DNA from: Planctomycetota bacterium
Lineage (GTDB): Bacteria > Planctomycetota > Planctomycetia > Pirellulales > PLA5
Direction: 5' to 3'
DNA length: 64,000 nt
Assembly: GCA_003576845.1 (NCBI GenBank)
Contig: QEVJ01000008.1
Span: 39,907-103,906, forward strand
The notes under the pieces are model-generated. The model worked only from the letters and a program-made list of their open reading frames with translations. It had not been told where the DNA came from and did not search any database. Of this stretch, positions 1-10,200 are shown in pieces; within the stretch, counting starts at the first letter, position 1; the number at the start of each line of letters is the position of its first letter. A program made the position numbers and the translations under genes.

Positions 1-1904
1 GCCTGGTTGGGTGCGTCGGCGACCTTTGGCAGCGCGAACTCGCGGCGATCGACGGCGAGCAAATCGGCGGCGAGCGTGCCGAGGTTCGCCGCGCCGAAGT
101 GCGGCATGTGAGCGTACATGTAAGGGCGTGCGACCGCGCCGCCGGCGAGCACCGCATCGAGCGCCTTGTCTTGCAGCTTGTCGCCCACTCCGCCGAGCAA
201 CGGCGGCAAGCGACCTTCGTCGCCCAGGTCCTTGTCGTCGGCGGTAAAGAACTCGTTGCGCGCGGCGGGGACGCCGCCGATGCCGTCCCGCGCGTGGCAG
301 GCGTAACAGTTGAGCGTCTGCATCGTGCGATGCACGCGCGCGGCGGCGGTCTCCGCGACCAGCTTGCTCTGGCGAATCGCGGCCAGCGCGGCGGCGAGGG
401 CGCTTCGCTGTGCGGCGCTCAGGCGATAGTCGGGTACTTCGCCGACGGGCGGGTCGGCGAGACAGCCGCGGCCCGCATCAAGGTTCGCGAGCGGCGGCGC
501 GGCGATTCTGGAAACGATCTGCTCGAAGCCGGGGCCAAGCGGATGGCACGACGCACAGCCAACGTTGGCGAAAAGCGCTTTGCCCTTGGCGACGAGTTGC
601 TCGTCCAACTCGAACTTCGGCCGATTCGTCACCGGCTTGTCCGTCGCGGAAAGGACGCTGGCCGGAACGGGTTTGCGCTCGATGCCGGGTCCGGAGTATT
701 CGAGGTTCAGCACTTCTTCGCCGCCGTTTTCGAAGTATTCGACGCGGATCGCGTGCAAACCGGGCGGCAGGCGAACGCGGCCGTCCTTGGTCGACGGACT
801 GTGAACGCCGCCGTGGTCGATCACCACGCGGTCGTCGATCGAGAGCCGAGAACCGTCGTCGGACGTGAGCCAGAATCGGTAACGCCCTTCCTCGGCGATG
901 TTCAGAAAACCGTCGAACCGCAGGCCAAAGCCATCCTTGCGGCGCTCGGGACCGAGACCGAACGACGACGCATTACCGGTAGACACGGGCGCGAGGCGGT
1001 CGAAGTCGGGAATGTCGTTCCAGTTGCCTTCGTAATACGCATACTTCAGCGGCGCGGGAGCGTCCGTGTCTTTGAGCAGGTAGTTGGCCAGGTCGTCGGC
1101 TTGGGCGGCGGTGAGGGCCATGTGCGGCATCCGGCCCGACGGCCGCACGGCAAGCGGATCGCGGAGGAAGGCAGCCAGGCCGGCGATCGAGTATTTCCGT
1201 TCGAGCTTACCCAGCGGAACCGACGGCCCGAGCGGCTCGTCGAGGTCGACGGAGAGCGCCCTCCGCGGAGCATGGCAGGCGACGCAGCCGACCGAGTGAA
1301 ACAGCGTCTCGCCGCGGGCGATCGCCGTGCCGTCCGGCGCGGAAAGCGCGAACGTAGATTTGCGAATCGACATCAGGTAGTGCGTCAGTGCTTCGGCCGC
1401 GCGACCGCGCTGAGCCTCGGGCAGCGTCGCGAGCACGGCCGGCATCGTCGTGCCGGGCTTGGTCGCATAAGGGTCGTAGATGTATTGCCCGACGTGCTCG
1501 ATGTCCGCCCGACCGGCGACGTCACCCAAGAGCGGCGCTTGCTTGGGCGAGATCAATGACTTGGCCTGTCCTTCGGCGGCGTGGCACGAGGTGCAATTCA
1601 GATCGCCGAGCAATAACAAGCCGAGCGCCACGCGATCGGCGCCCGCATCCGCATTGAAGCGCTCGAACGGGGCGACGATCGGGCGATCAGGAATGGCCCC
1701 GACCTCGCCCGTCGTCGGATTCGGCCGGCGGTCGGCTTCGGAGACTTCCGCTTTTGCGTCCTCGTCGCCATCGCCGGCAACCGCATCCTCCGCCGCACGC
1801 GCGCCGACGCTCCGTACGATCAAGCCGAGTGCAACTATCGCAATGGTCCAAACCAACTGCGAGCGCACGATGCGCGCGTCGCGACTCTGTGACGTCCAAA
1901 ACAT
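1..1904 (-). CDS. Tetraheme-or-more c-type cytochrome with PA14 domain (3' end outside window)
   Basis: Reading from ATG at 1904 the frame stays open to the left edge, so about 634 residues are visible and the C-terminus is missing. An N-terminal hydrophobic segment (about residues 17-37) is a likely signal peptide, placing it in the periplasm. Four CxxCH haem motifs are visible: CTSCH near 104, CVACH near 206, CASCH near 448 and CYACH near 533. Between the second and third lies a PA14-like module (about 290-420) with the typical FWLTSDDGSRLSIDD signature, a carbohydrate-binding fold. This cytochrome-PA14 mix is common in planctomycete secreted oxidoreductases. The electron partner and substrate cannot be read. 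The gene is separated by 88 bp from the DUF3500 gene upstream on the same strand. Long open frames on the opposite strand are GC-rich shadows. Confidence 0.85.
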   Translation of the reverse strand, partial: MFWTSQSRDARIVRSQLVWTIAIVALGLIVRSVGARAAEDAVAGDGDEDAKAEVSEADRRPNPTTGEVGAIPDRPIVAPFERFNADAGADRVALGLLLLGDLNCTSCHAAEGQAKSLISPKQAPLLGDVAGRADIEHVGQYIYDPYATKPGTTMPAVLATLPEAQRGRAAEALTHYLMSIRKSTFALSAPDGTAIARGETLFHSVGCVACHAPRRALSVDLDEPLGPSVPLGKLERKYSIAGLAAFLRDPLAVRPSGRMPHMALTAAQADDLANYLLKDTDAPAPLKYAYYEGNWNDIPDFDRLAPVSTGNASSFGLGPERRKDGFGLRFDGFLNIAEEGRYRFWLTSDDGSRLSIDDRVVIDHGGVHSPSTKDGRVRLPPGLHAIRVEYFENGGEEVLNLEYSGPGIERKPVPASVLSATDKPVTNRPKFELDEQLVAKGKALFANVGCASCHPLGPGFEQIVSRIAAPPLANLDAGRGCLADPPVGEVPDYRLSAAQRSALAAALAAIRQSKLVAETAAARVHRTMQTLNCYACHARDGIGGVPAARNEFFTADDKDLGDEGRLPPLLGGVGDKLQDKALDAVLAGGAVARPYMYAHMPHFGAANLGTLAADLLAVDRREFALPKVADAPNQ

Positions 1905-1992
1905 GTGCGAACTCGGCAGGCGTATGAGGCAGGAATGACGAGCAGCGATTGAGGCAGGCGCAAACGGCAAGAAGCCTGGAAAGCCCCGATCC

Positions 1993-3048
1993 CTATTCCT
2001 TCACCGGAATCGCAAAATCGCCCGCCGTGTCGCGCCACACGGAATGGATGTGGTTGGCGGGATTGCCGGCGGAGTCGGGCTGGGTATTGACGAATTCGAT
2101 CTGGAACGTCGGGCCTTCGACGCGATAGTAGTGGCCCATGCCAGATTCCATCGCGCCGGCCCATGCGAACTGCACGTTGTCGAACCCAGCCTTGTCGATC
2201 GCGGCAAGCCGCGCTTCGGCGATGGCGGCCGGCATCGCCTGAGCGTAAACGTCGACCAGCTTGCGAAGCGTTTCTTGCTGTTCCTTCGAGAGATCCTTGG
2301 CGGCCACTCCAACCGGCTTTTCTTGCCGCGGCTGAGGCGTCCCCGCGCCGCGAATGTCGCCGGGGGCCTTCTTGTCGATCAGAGCCACGGCCAGGTGCTC
2401 TTTCGAGAGCGAATTGACGAGCTTGAAGCCGAGATCTTCCTCGGCGGCGAGCACGCGCGTCCCCTTCTTGGGACCGGCCGCGTAATCGCCCTTGATCGTG
2501 GCCGGGTTCGCTCCTAGAAACTGCGGCGTCGTACCGACGAGCTCGTTCTTATCGACCACGAAATTCAGCGACAGGTGATGTCCCTCGACGGAGAGTCCCC
2601 ATTTGCCGTCGGCCGTGGGTTTGCCGAACAGAGTGAAGTAATAACGCTCCGGATCGCGAATCGGCGACCCCGTGCGCGTCTTTTCGAGTTCGTGCAGCAG
2701 GGCTTCAAGCTGCATGATCGTCGTCGATTTGTCGTAGCCGGCCTGACTGAGGGCGGAACGCAACAGCGCGTGGGCCGCCTTGCGCTGTTCCTCGCTCATG
2801 TTCTTGACTTGCAGGCCCTTGCGCTCGGCCATGGGAATAAAATGCCAGCCGACGCGCTTGGGGCTATCGAAGTCGAGGACGGTGGTCGCCCGTTGCTCGT
2901 CGGAGAGTGTCGCGACGAACTTTTCGGCGGCGGCCGTCATGCCGACGCCCGGATTGTCGCGGTTGACGAACGCGAAGCCGGCCGAAACGGCGAGGAGCGC
3001 GGTGAGAACGGCGAATCGCTGCGTCGTTTTTTTGGAAAGCGTTTTCAT
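1993..3048 (-). CDS. DUF3500 domain secreted protein
   Basis: 351 residues. Residues 1-30 are a clear signal peptide (Lys-rich n-region, then LTALLAVSAGFAF), so the product is exported. The rest matches the DUF3500 family by pattern: GWHFIPMAERKGL, repeated 'SxEQRxxAHALLRSALSxxG' segments, and an RDPERYYFTLFG stretch followed by WGLSVEGHHLSLNF. Two His residues in that GHHL segment are a recurrent feature of the family. DUF3500 has no established biochemical role. It is often found near planctomycete cytochromes and DUF1501/PSD1 genes, and here it lies directly upstream of the PA14 cytochrome on the same strand, so the two may be co-transcribed. No obvious Shine-Dalgarno precedes the ATG. Confidence 0.85.
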   Translation of the reverse strand: MKTLSKKTTQRFAVLTALLAVSAGFAFVNRDNPGVGMTAAAEKFVATLSDEQRATTVLDFDSPKRVGWHFIPMAERKGLQVKNMSEEQRKAAHALLRSALSQAGYDKSTTIMQLEALLHELEKTRTGSPIRDPERYYFTLFGKPTADGKWGLSVEGHHLSLNFVVDKNELVGTTPQFLGANPATIKGDYAAGPKKGTRVLAAEEDLGFKLVNSLSKEHLAVALIDKKAPGDIRGAGTPQPRQEKPVGVAAKDLSKEQQETLRKLVDVYAQAMPAAIAEARLAAIDKAGFDNVQFAWAGAMESGMGHYYRVEGPTFQIEFVNTQPDSAGNPANHIHSVWRDTAGDFAIPVKE

Positions 3049-3223
3049 TGGGATAAGGCGGGATCAAAAGGCGGGGTCGCCGCAACGGAGAGGCGGCAAC
3101 GATGCGGGGTGGAAGGACGAATCAAGCGTCGCGGAAAAGTATAGCTGGACCGGCGAGGAATTACCAACTTTGCCCGACGGCCCATTGACCCGCCCGGACT
3201 GCATTTTCCCGGGGGCAACCGCC

Positions 3224-3252
3224 TCGACCGACGCCCAGGGATTGGCTAGAAT
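3224..3252 (+). promoter_or_regulatory. Candidate sigma70-type promoter for rplU
   Basis: TCGACC at 3224-3229 and TAGAAT at 3247-3252 are separated by 17 bp, giving a plausible -35/-10 pair. The predicted transcript would start near 3259, about 85 nt before the rplU ATG. It lies in the divergent 295-bp space between the DUF3500 gene and rplU. This is a motif match only. Confidence 0.4.
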
Positions 3253-3276
3253 CACGGTTTCCCAAAAATACGATGA

Positions 3277-3288
3277 CCCTAGCTAGGG
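3277..3288. repeat. 12-bp perfect palindrome in the rplU leader
   Basis: CCCTAGCTAGGG, perfectly self-complementary, lies in the predicted 5' leader about 55 nt before the rplU start. It could be a protein-binding site. As RNA it has too little loop to fold on itself. Ribosomal protein leaders often carry autoregulatory structures, but this one is not a recognised L21 leader. Confidence 0.35.
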
Positions 3289-3343
3289 CAAGCGGCGCCG
3301 CGTGGTGTGCGCTCTTGCCGACGAGAATCCGAAAGGCGATTTC

Positions 3344-3658
3344 ATGTACGCGATCATCGACCAGGACGGACGCCAATATCAGGTCGCTGCCGGCGACGTG
3401 CTCAAGATCGACCTTCGCGACGACGCACCCGGTTCGGAGATCCGGTTCGACCGCGTGTTGGCGATTTGCGACGGTCCGGCGACAAAAATCGGGCAGCCCC
3501 ACGTGACGGGGGCCGTGGTTCACGCCCAAGTGCTCGGCAAAAAGCCGGAAAAGAAGCTCGTCGTCCAGAAGCTTCGTCGCCGCAAGAACTCGCGCCGCAA
3601 GACGGGCCACCGCCAGTGGATGACTGAGGTCAAGATCACGGCGATCGAAGCGTCGTAA
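3344..3658 (+). CDS. rplU: 50S ribosomal protein L21
   Basis: 104 residues, normal for L21. It starts [18 protein letters not shown] and has the family's C-terminal [23 protein letters not shown]-binding segment. The ATG at 3344 is preferred over an upstream in-frame GTG because it gives the canonical L21 N-terminus and is preceded by AAAGGCG. L21 binds 23S rRNA in the large subunit. In most bacteria rplU is followed by rpmA and obgE. Here the next gene is a DnaJ homologue, and rpmA/obgE lie about 50 kb away at 52.5-54 kb. Start region and family membership are secure. Confidence 0.96.
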   Translation: MYAIIDQDGRQYQVAAGDVLKIDLRDDAPGSEIRFDRVLAICDGPATKIGQPHVTGAVVHAQVLGKKPEKKLVVQKLRRRKNSRRKTGHRQWMTEVKITAIEAS

Positions 3659-3806
3659 TTCGCCGCCCGGTCTATCGCGATTCGCTCGCGGCGCGACTCG
3701 CTCGGTTGGCTTTGCCGCGGTCGCGCGGTATCGTTCTAAGAGCGACCTGTTCGCATGCCGCGCCGAACGCATGTCGGCGCTGGTGCGAGTTCCACGCGTG
3801 CGGCTT

Positions 3807-4760
3807 ATGGACGAAGACTATTACAGCATTCTGGGCGTGCCGCGGTCGGCTTCGCAGGCCGATATCCAGAAGGCCTATCGCCAACTCGCCCGTAAGTATC
3901 ACCCCGACGTCAATCCCGACGACGGCTCGGCCAAAACCAAGTTTCAGCAGGTTCAGCGGGCGTTCGAGGTGCTCAACGACGCCAAAAAGCGGGAGATGTA
4001 CGACCGCTACGGCAGCGGCTTCGAGCAGGCCGGTCAGGGTGGACCGCAAGGCGGGCCCTTTCAGTGGCGGACGACATCCGGCGGCGGCGGACCGGAAGGC
4101 TTCGACTTTAGCCAAATGTTCGGCGAAAGCGGCGGCGGATTTGCCGATATCTTTCGTAAATTCGCCGGTGGCGCGGCGGCGGGACCAAGCGCCGCCGGGA
4201 GAACCGCGCCCCGCCGCGGGGCCGACCTGCACCACGAACTCACCGTCCCGTTCGCCACCGCCGTCAAAGGGGGCGAGGTGGAATTCGCCGTCCTCCGCGA
4301 AGACGGAAAGCAAGAGACCATCCGGGCGAAAGTGCCGGCCGGCATCGAAGACGGCAAGCGAATTCGCCTTCGCGGGCAAGGCGGCGCCGCGCCGCGACGC
4401 GGTCAACCGGGCGACATCATCATGACGATCCACGTTGCCCCGCACCCGTGCTACACGAGGCGCGGCAATCACCTCGACGTCAAGGTTCCCGTCACACTGG
4501 CCGAAGCGGCTCTCGGGGCCAAGGTCGACTTACCCACGCCCGACGGCGTCGTGACGCTTACCGTGCCTCCCGGCTCGTCGAGCGGCAAGCGGCTGCGGCT
4601 CAAAGGACGCGGTATCGCGGCGAAAGGCGAGCCGCCGGGCGATTTGTACGCCGAACTGCAAATCGTCCTGCCCGAGAAACTCGACGAAGCGTCGCTCGAC
4701 CTGATCCGCAAGCTGGCGCCGCTGGGACCGGATCGTCCGCGCCGCGACCTCGCGTGGTAG
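3807..4760 (+). CDS. CbpA-type DnaJ co-chaperone (no zinc finger)
   Basis: 317 residues. The J domain (about 4-68) begins [13 protein letters not shown] and contains the catalytic HPD at 32-34 that stimulates DnaK ATPase. A Gly/Phe-rich linker (about 70-125) follows, then two beta-rich substrate-binding C-terminal domains (about 145-305) with [16 protein letters not shown] and the '[11 protein letters not shown]' motif. No CxxCxGxG zinc-finger repeats are present, so this is a type II DnaJ (CbpA/DjlA-like by architecture) rather than canonical DnaJ. ATG 3807 was chosen because [10 protein letters not shown] is the usual start; upstream in-frame codons add non-homologous residues. It precedes rnpA by 27 bp on the same strand and may share a transcript. 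No dnaK or grpE is in the window. Confidence 0.93.
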   Translation: MDEDYYSILGVPRSASQADIQKAYRQLARKYHPDVNPDDGSAKTKFQQVQRAFEVLNDAKKREMYDRYGSGFEQAGQGGPQGGPFQWRTTSGGGGPEGFDFSQMFGESGGGFADIFRKFAGGAAAGPSAAGRTAPRRGADLHHELTVPFATAVKGGEVEFAVLREDGKQETIRAKVPAGIEDGKRIRLRGQGGAAPRRGQPGDIIMTIHVAPHPCYTRRGNHLDVKVPVTLAEAALGAKVDLPTPDGVVTLTVPPGSSSGKRLRLKGRGIAAKGEPPGDLYAELQIVLPEKLDEASLDLIRKLAPLGPDRPRRDLAW

Positions 4761-4787
4761 TTCGAACGTTCGGCAGCGGAGCCGTGC

Positions 4788-5210
4788 ATGGCCGAGAGAC
4801 CGCGACCGTCGCCGCCAAAGTCGCCGGATACCGGAACGAAGGTAGACCAGCGGTTTCTCGCCAAATACCGGCTGCGCAGCCCGGACGACTTTCGCCGCGC
4901 GTACGATCTTCGCTGTTGCGTCTCCGACTCGCGGCTCGTCGTATACGCTCTTAGAAACGACCTGGGCCACCCACGGATCGGCCTGTCGGTGTCGCGGAAG
5001 GTGGGCGGCGCCGTCGTCCGCAATCGTTGCCGCCGGCTATTGCGCGAAGCGTTTCGCTCCGTGCGCACCCGTTTGCCGCAGAACGTCGACCTAGTGCTGA
5101 TTCCGCGTCTGGGCTGGACCGACGGGCTGGCCGGGTTGCAGGAATCGCTGGTCGCACTTGCTGGCCGCGCCGCACGCAAGCTCGAACGCGGGGAAAGGCG
5201 CCGGCCATGA
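4788..5210 (+). CDS. rnpA: Ribonuclease P protein component
   Basis: 140 residues. After a 25-residue low-complexity extension, the RnpA fold begins with LAKYRLRSPDDFRRAYD. The diagnostic RNR motif, GGAVVRNRCRRLLREAFR, is intact, followed by DLVLIPRLG. RnpA binds the catalytic RNase P RNA to mature tRNA 5' ends and also the tmRNA encoded at 36.5 kb. GGAG lies 8-11 nt before ATG 4788. Its stop overlaps the yidD start by four bases (ATGA), so the two are translationally coupled. The usual upstream neighbour rpmH (L34) is absent, and the upstream gene is the DnaJ homologue. Confidence 0.93.
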   Translation: MAERPRPSPPKSPDTGTKVDQRFLAKYRLRSPDDFRRAYDLRCCVSDSRLVVYALRNDLGHPRIGLSVSRKVGGAVVRNRCRRLLREAFRSVRTRLPQNVDLVLIPRLGWTDGLAGLQESLVALAGRAARKLERGERRRP

Positions 5211-5449
5211 CGAAAGTGCTCGACGGCCTGAGCCGCTTCGTCGGCGAACTGCTGATCGTGCCGGTACGCGCCTACCAATGGACGCTCAGCCCGATCTTCG
5301 GTCGGCAGTGCCGCTTTGAGCCGACGTGCAGCCACTACTTCATCGGGGCGGTTCGGAAGTATGGTCCGGCGCGGGGCACGTGGCGGGGATTCAAGCGGAT
5401 TCTCCGCTGCCACCCGTTCCATCGCGGACCGTGGTACGATCCGCCGTAG
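5207..5449 (+). CDS. yidD: Membrane protein insertion efficiency factor YidD
   Basis: 80 residues, the normal length. It shows the whole YidD signature: PVRAYQWTLSPIFGRQCRFEPTC, SHYFIGAVRKYG, G..RGFKRILRCHPFHRGPWYDPP, including the three conserved Cys residues. YidD is a small inner-membrane-associated protein that assists YidC in membrane insertion. The ATG at 5207 overlaps the rnpA stop (ATGA), the classic rnpA-yidD arrangement. yidC does not follow. The next gene (DUF4956) is on the opposite strand, 11 bp away and convergent. Confidence 0.94.
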   Translation: MTKVLDGLSRFVGELLIVPVRAYQWTLSPIFGRQCRFEPTCSHYFIGAVRKYGPARGTWRGFKRILRCHPFHRGPWYDPP

Positions 5450-5460
5450 ACTGGCTGGCG

Positions 5461-6156
5461 TTACATCTCCGACTCGTCCTCGCGGTGATACAGCGAGACG
5501 TGCGCGACCCCTTCGGTCGATTCCAGTTCGGCCAACAGGTCGCTGCTCTTCGCCGGGTTGCGCAAGAGCAGCCGGTACGAAAGATCCAACAATTCCTCGG
5601 TCAGGTTCCGCTGGCTCGCGAGCTGCACCTTGAAGCTGTGACGCTTGAGAATCGGGTTGAGCATCGCCACGCTCGCGGCATCGCCGGCCAGGTGGAGCGA
5701 GAGCACCACGTCGAACCGCTGCCGGGCGCCGAGCGAGGTGAGCCGCAGGTAAAGCACGACCGCGGCGACGAAAAACGTGCCGATCACGGCGATGCTGTAC
5801 TTCTGAGTGCCGACGGCCATGCCCATGATGATCGCCCACAGGACGAACGTCGCGTCGCGGGTGTCCTTGAGGACGTTTCTAAACCGCACGAGGGCGAACA
5901 CCGCCATCAAGCCGAAGGCGATATAGACGTTGTTCGACATCAGCAGCATGACCAGCGCGACGAGCACCGACATCACCACGAGCGACGCCGTGTACGACTG
6001 CGAATAGCTCATGCCGTGGTGGGTCCACATGTAGACCCAGGCGATGATGTGGGCGAGGCAGAACGTCAGGCTGAGCGTCATCAGCACGACGGGGAGCGTG
6101 ATGCCGCCCGCGCTGGCGTCCGTTACGAACATCAACTGATCGAGAAAGTTGCCCAT
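5461..6156 (-). CDS. DUF4956 family membrane protein
   Basis: 231 residues. About four transmembrane segments lie between residues 18 and 140 (for example TLPVVLMTLSLTFCLAHIIAW and the VVMSVLVALVMLLM stretch). The family hallmark FGLMAVFALVRFRNVLKDTRDATFVLWAIIMG follows, then a soluble C-terminal domain of about 90 residues. DUF4956 proteins are often encoded beside VTC-domain proteins, and here the VTC gene ends 4 bp before this start, so the two form one transcription unit. The biochemical role is unproven; a membrane partner of the VTC polymerase is a reasonable inference from context. Confidence 0.88.
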   Translation of the reverse strand: MGNFLDQLMFVTDASAGGITLPVVLMTLSLTFCLAHIIAWVYMWTHHGMSYSQSYTASLVVMSVLVALVMLLMSNNVYIAFGLMAVFALVRFRNVLKDTRDATFVLWAIIMGMAVGTQKYSIAVIGTFFVAAVVLYLRLTSLGARQRFDVVLSLHLAGDAASVAMLNPILKRHSFKVQLASQRNLTEELLDLSYRLLLRNPAKSSDLLAELESTEGVAHVSLYHREDESEM

Positions 6157-6160
6157 GGCG

Positions 6161-6943
6161 CTATGCGAGTTCGTAAGGGTGGGTCTTCATCTTGCGGCCC
6201 AGGTAACGCAGCGGCGAACCGTCCAGAACAGAGACGCACTCGACGTACTTGGGCATGGTCGTGCGGCGAAGATTGAAAATCTGCACGCAGTCGTGCATCC
6301 ATTTCGGAAAACGGTCGGTGAATTTCAGTTCCAGCACCACGCCGTCGACTTGCGGCCGGGCCCACTTCTCCAAGTCCGCGACGCTGAGCGTCCCGTTGTA
6401 GCCGCCCGCCATGATCCGGCGGTCGAACGTCACGCGGTATAGATTGCTGTCGGGCGGTTCGTAGGCCTCGCGTAGGTACGACGTGTATGCGGCGGGTTGG
6501 GCGCGGATCGAATCGCGCAAATCGCAAAAGTTGTAAAGCGCCTTGTAGTTCTTGTCGTCGCCTTTGATCAAATCGCTTCGCTTGGGCCAATCTCCGGCCA
6601 GCAGGTTCGGCACCGACGATTTCCACACCCCGGCCCGTTGCTTCAAGATCACGTCGTTCATCCGCCGCTTGATCTCGAAGAACACGGGCGAGTCGGGCTG
6701 GTCGTCGTAAAACCGGATTCGGAGCTTGTAGCGGTTCTTATCTCCCGTGATCGTCGCCCGGCACAGTTTCAGGTCGGGACTGTCCAAATACAGGCTGTGT
6801 ACGGAGTAGCCAAAGCCTTCGTTGGGGTTGGTATGTTCATCAGGGTCGAGGTAGTTCATGACGAAGTCACGAACGCGGATCGCCTGCTCCTCCGGAATGA
6901 TGTACTTGAGTTCATACCGGCTCTGCTGCATCTTGAAGCTCAT
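6161..6943 (-). CDS. VTC domain protein (polyphosphate polymerase-like)
   Basis: 260 residues. It begins with the VTC pattern RYELKYIIPEEQAIRVRDF and continues with the beta-tunnel motifs YSVHSLYLDS, KNRYKLRIRFYDD, FFEIKRRMNDVILKQRA, RVTFDRRI and LELKF. The basic and acidic residues (RYELKY, KLRIR, EIKRR, E in LELKF) correspond to the tunnel that binds triphosphate and metal in the yeast Vtc4 catalytic core. The family therefore predicts ATP-dependent polyphosphate synthesis or a related nucleotidyl/phosphoryl activity at the membrane. It sits between a giant lamin-tail surface protein and a DUF4956 membrane protein, a recurring bacterial neighbourhood that often also contains CotH kinase. 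No CotH is seen here. Confidence 0.88.
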   Translation of the reverse strand: MSFKMQQSRYELKYIIPEEQAIRVRDFVMNYLDPDEHTNPNEGFGYSVHSLYLDSPDLKLCRATITGDKNRYKLRIRFYDDQPDSPVFFEIKRRMNDVILKQRAGVWKSSVPNLLAGDWPKRSDLIKGDDKNYKALYNFCDLRDSIRAQPAAYTSYLREAYEPPDSNLYRVTFDRRIMAGGYNGTLSVADLEKWARPQVDGVVLELKFTDRFPKWMHDCVQIFNLRRTTMPKYVECVSVLDGSPLRYLGRKMKTHPYELA

Positions 6944-7202
6944 TCCGTCGACCTTCCCTTCAGCGAGCCGCGAGGTGGGACAGGCTTCCCGCTCTCTGCA
7001 CGCCAGGTGCGAGAAAAACGGAAAACTTGCGAAATATCCATGATAATTGACATTCGACGGGTCCGCAAATCACCCATTTTGCGTAGCCAGCCAGGCCTCG
7101 CGTCGCCGCGCGAGGCGTGCCCGCTTCCTCGCCAAGGGCCCGCGCAAGGCCTTGAGATCGAGGAGAATTCAACCCGAGCCGCGTAATTGGGTTTCGGGAG
7201 CG

Positions 7203-10200
7203 CTATGGGGCGCGGACCGTCCGGCGGGCTCGGAGCGCGGTTGCCCCTTCGCTTGGATCGCCACTCGAACCGACCAGCAGCGAATCCGCCAGCACGCGGT
7301 CCACGGCCGCCGCCCGCGCGATCGCGCGCACGGCCGCCGCGGGCCGCCGGCTCGTGCGATTGGCCTGGGCGACGATGCCGTCCGGGGCCGCCGGGCTGCT
7401 GGGCGTTCCCGCGGGCAGCGTGCGGTCGCCGATGTTCCGCGCCGCGATCGAGTCGACGACGTTGATGTGGCCCGAGGTATTCAAATCGCGTCGGACGTCG
7501 TAGGAACCGGTTCCCGGCGCGGTGAACATTGCCAGCCGCACGTCCATCCGATCGTCCTGCTGCACGTCGCCGTCGCCATCGACGTCGCCGGGCAGCACGT
7601 TCACGCGGAAATTGAAGTCGCCCCCCGCCGTGCCGTTGCCGGAATTGCCGGTCGTGACGCCGTCGGTCCATTCGCCGTCGAGCATTTGGCCCGAGGCGTT
7701 CACGCGGGCATCGTCGAGCTTGATGAGCAGCTTGTCGCCCGTGATCGGCGTGTTGACGGTCCAGGTGTACGTGAACCCGGACGGGTTCGTCGGCGTGGGC
7801 GAGATGCTATAGCTGGCCGTATTGACCCCGCTGATTGCCAGCGCACTGTTCGAGATCGTCACCGCCCTGTCGAACGTAATGCTGACCTGGTTGACGCCGC
7901 TCCAGGGCAGGGCGAGCGTTTGATTTGCCCCCTTGGGCACCGTATACCCTTGAACCGGCGATCCGCCGGTCGTTACCGCGTTCTTAAACGCCGTGCTCCA
8001 CGTCGTGCCCGACAGGATGACGCTCGTCACTTTGGGCGGCGCGGCGGGCGTGCCGATCGAGCCGGGCGTCGGCGTGGCGCCGGTCCAACTCGTCGAAAAG
8101 TCGCCGAACGCCGTCGAATTCATTCGGGTGAGCGATTGTCCCGCGCCATCGGGAGTCGTCGGCCACGGCGCGGCGTCGTCGTACGTCACGCGATCGACCA
8201 TGACGTTCGGCGTGAACTCTTCTCCGTCCAGCACGGTCGTCGGAGACAGGTCCGGTTTCTCAAGGACCAGCACGCCGCCGTCGTCGGGAATGGTCTGGAA
8301 TCCGATAAACGGGCCGACCAGCGGGGTTGACGGGGTCAGCCCCCAACGGGTGCGAAATGCCGCGGCCTTGGTCGTGTCGGCCGGATCAAAACTCACTAGC
8401 AACAGCGTCCCCAGCGGCGGAATCGAATGCGCCGACGTGAAGTCGAAGTCCACGGAACCCCGCAGCCGCCAGCCCTCCGGCTGATTGTCCACCCAGCAAA
8501 TCGTCTGCTCCGGAGCGCCGGGGCAGGGCGACGTCTGTTGCCGCGGACCGAGATTCGTCGTGATCGCGTTGCGGTTCTGAAGCTCGATGAACTCGAAGTC
8601 GTTGGGATTCGCGCCCGACGGGTTGTACATCACCTCGGAGATGACGACCTCGAACGTTCGCGGACCGCTGTTTGCGCCGTCGGTATACGCGATGCCGGGC
8701 GGCGGATTCGTGTTGAACTGGCTGATCGTCCGCGTCTGCATCGGGAAAAGCTGCCCGGATCCGTTCGGCCAGCGCCCCTGCGACACGCCGCCGGACAAGA
8801 CCTCGTCGCCAAACGTCGCCGGAACTTCGATATCGTCGACGAAGCTCTCGGGCAAACCGAGAAACGGGTCCGACTTGAGCAGGTACAGGTGATCGCCTTC
8901 CGCTGCGTCGATGTTGAAGTTGAGCGGCGTCGGGATGCACTCCTGCGGGTTTGCCAGCACGCAGCGGTCGAACGTGATGTATTCGCCCGGCTGGAGCGTG
9001 ATGTCCGGCAAGAACGTCCAGTGCGTTCCGTCGGTGATTGAATCGGTGATGACCCATTCCAACAGGTTCACGGGCGACGCCGAAACGTTGAACAGTTCGA
9101 CCGCGTCGGAATAGTTCGGATCGGTGTGCGATTGCACCTCGTTAATGACGATCGTCGAGGCGACGGGACCGACCCCGGCCACCCCGGGCGAACCGTGAAA
9201 CTCGGTGCTCGCCCGCCAGTTGGCTGAATTGTTCAGGTACGCGCTCGTGTTGGTGACGCCGGTCGGAATCGCTGCGGGATTGATGACTTCGAGCGACGAG
9301 CCGTTGCCCGCCGCCCGGTTCGGCCAGCCGCCGCGGTCGTTGTACGTGAACTCCAGGTATGTATTGCCGATGTCGTCGACGAGCGCGAGGCTCTCGCCGC
9401 CGTTATTGAGACTGCCGACCCACGGTCCGATCAAGCGGACATCGCCAAGCGCCAGCCCGTAGCGGGCCAGGAACCGATCCCGCTCAGCGGACGCGATCGC
9501 CGGGTCGAACGCGACGAGCACGATCCGCTCGTCCGCGGCAATTGTGGTATTAAGCGGGAAGCGATACGAAACGCCCTGGTCGATGCCCGAATGGGACAGG
9601 TTCTTCGCCGCCCCCGTCGTGTTCAGGATTTCCACGAACTCGAGATGATTCGACGACAGCGGGTTTCCCTGATCGTCGAAGGCGTCCGGCAGCGGGTTGT
9701 ACATCACCTCCGTGACGACGATTCCTTCTAGCGGCGACGTCGTCGAAACGGGCGAATAGCTTCCCGGAGTCGGCAGCGCCCCGCGCCACGAATGCGGCAG
9801 GTCGCCCACGTTCGTCGCCACGACCCGGTTGAGCGAATACATCATCGTCGGCGCGGCCTGCGGAATGCCCCCGGCCGGTCCCTCGGGCCAGGGCGAGTCG
9901 TCGTCGAAGTTGACCGAGTCGACCAGCACCCGCGTCGTCGTCGCGCCGTCGACATAGGGCGCCAGCAGCGTCAACCGCTCGCCGTTGTTGCTCAGGTTCG
10001 ACGTAAACGGCCCGTAGAGCGGCACCGATGCGCTGATTCCATACGTGCTGCGGAATGTCGCCGCCAGCGTCGGCGAAGCCGTCGGGTTGAATGCCACGAC
10101 GACCGCGGCCGACTGAGCCGGAATGTTGGCCAAAGGCGCCGTCGACGGGAATGTATACCCCACGCCGTCGATCATCCAACCCGTCGTTCCGCCGACCGTC

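Noticed and set aside
99..1559. 486-codon plus-strand open frame
   Set aside because: Antisense to the cytochrome gene, Arg/Ala/Gly-rich, no family pattern; the minus strand has four CxxCH motifs and PA14.
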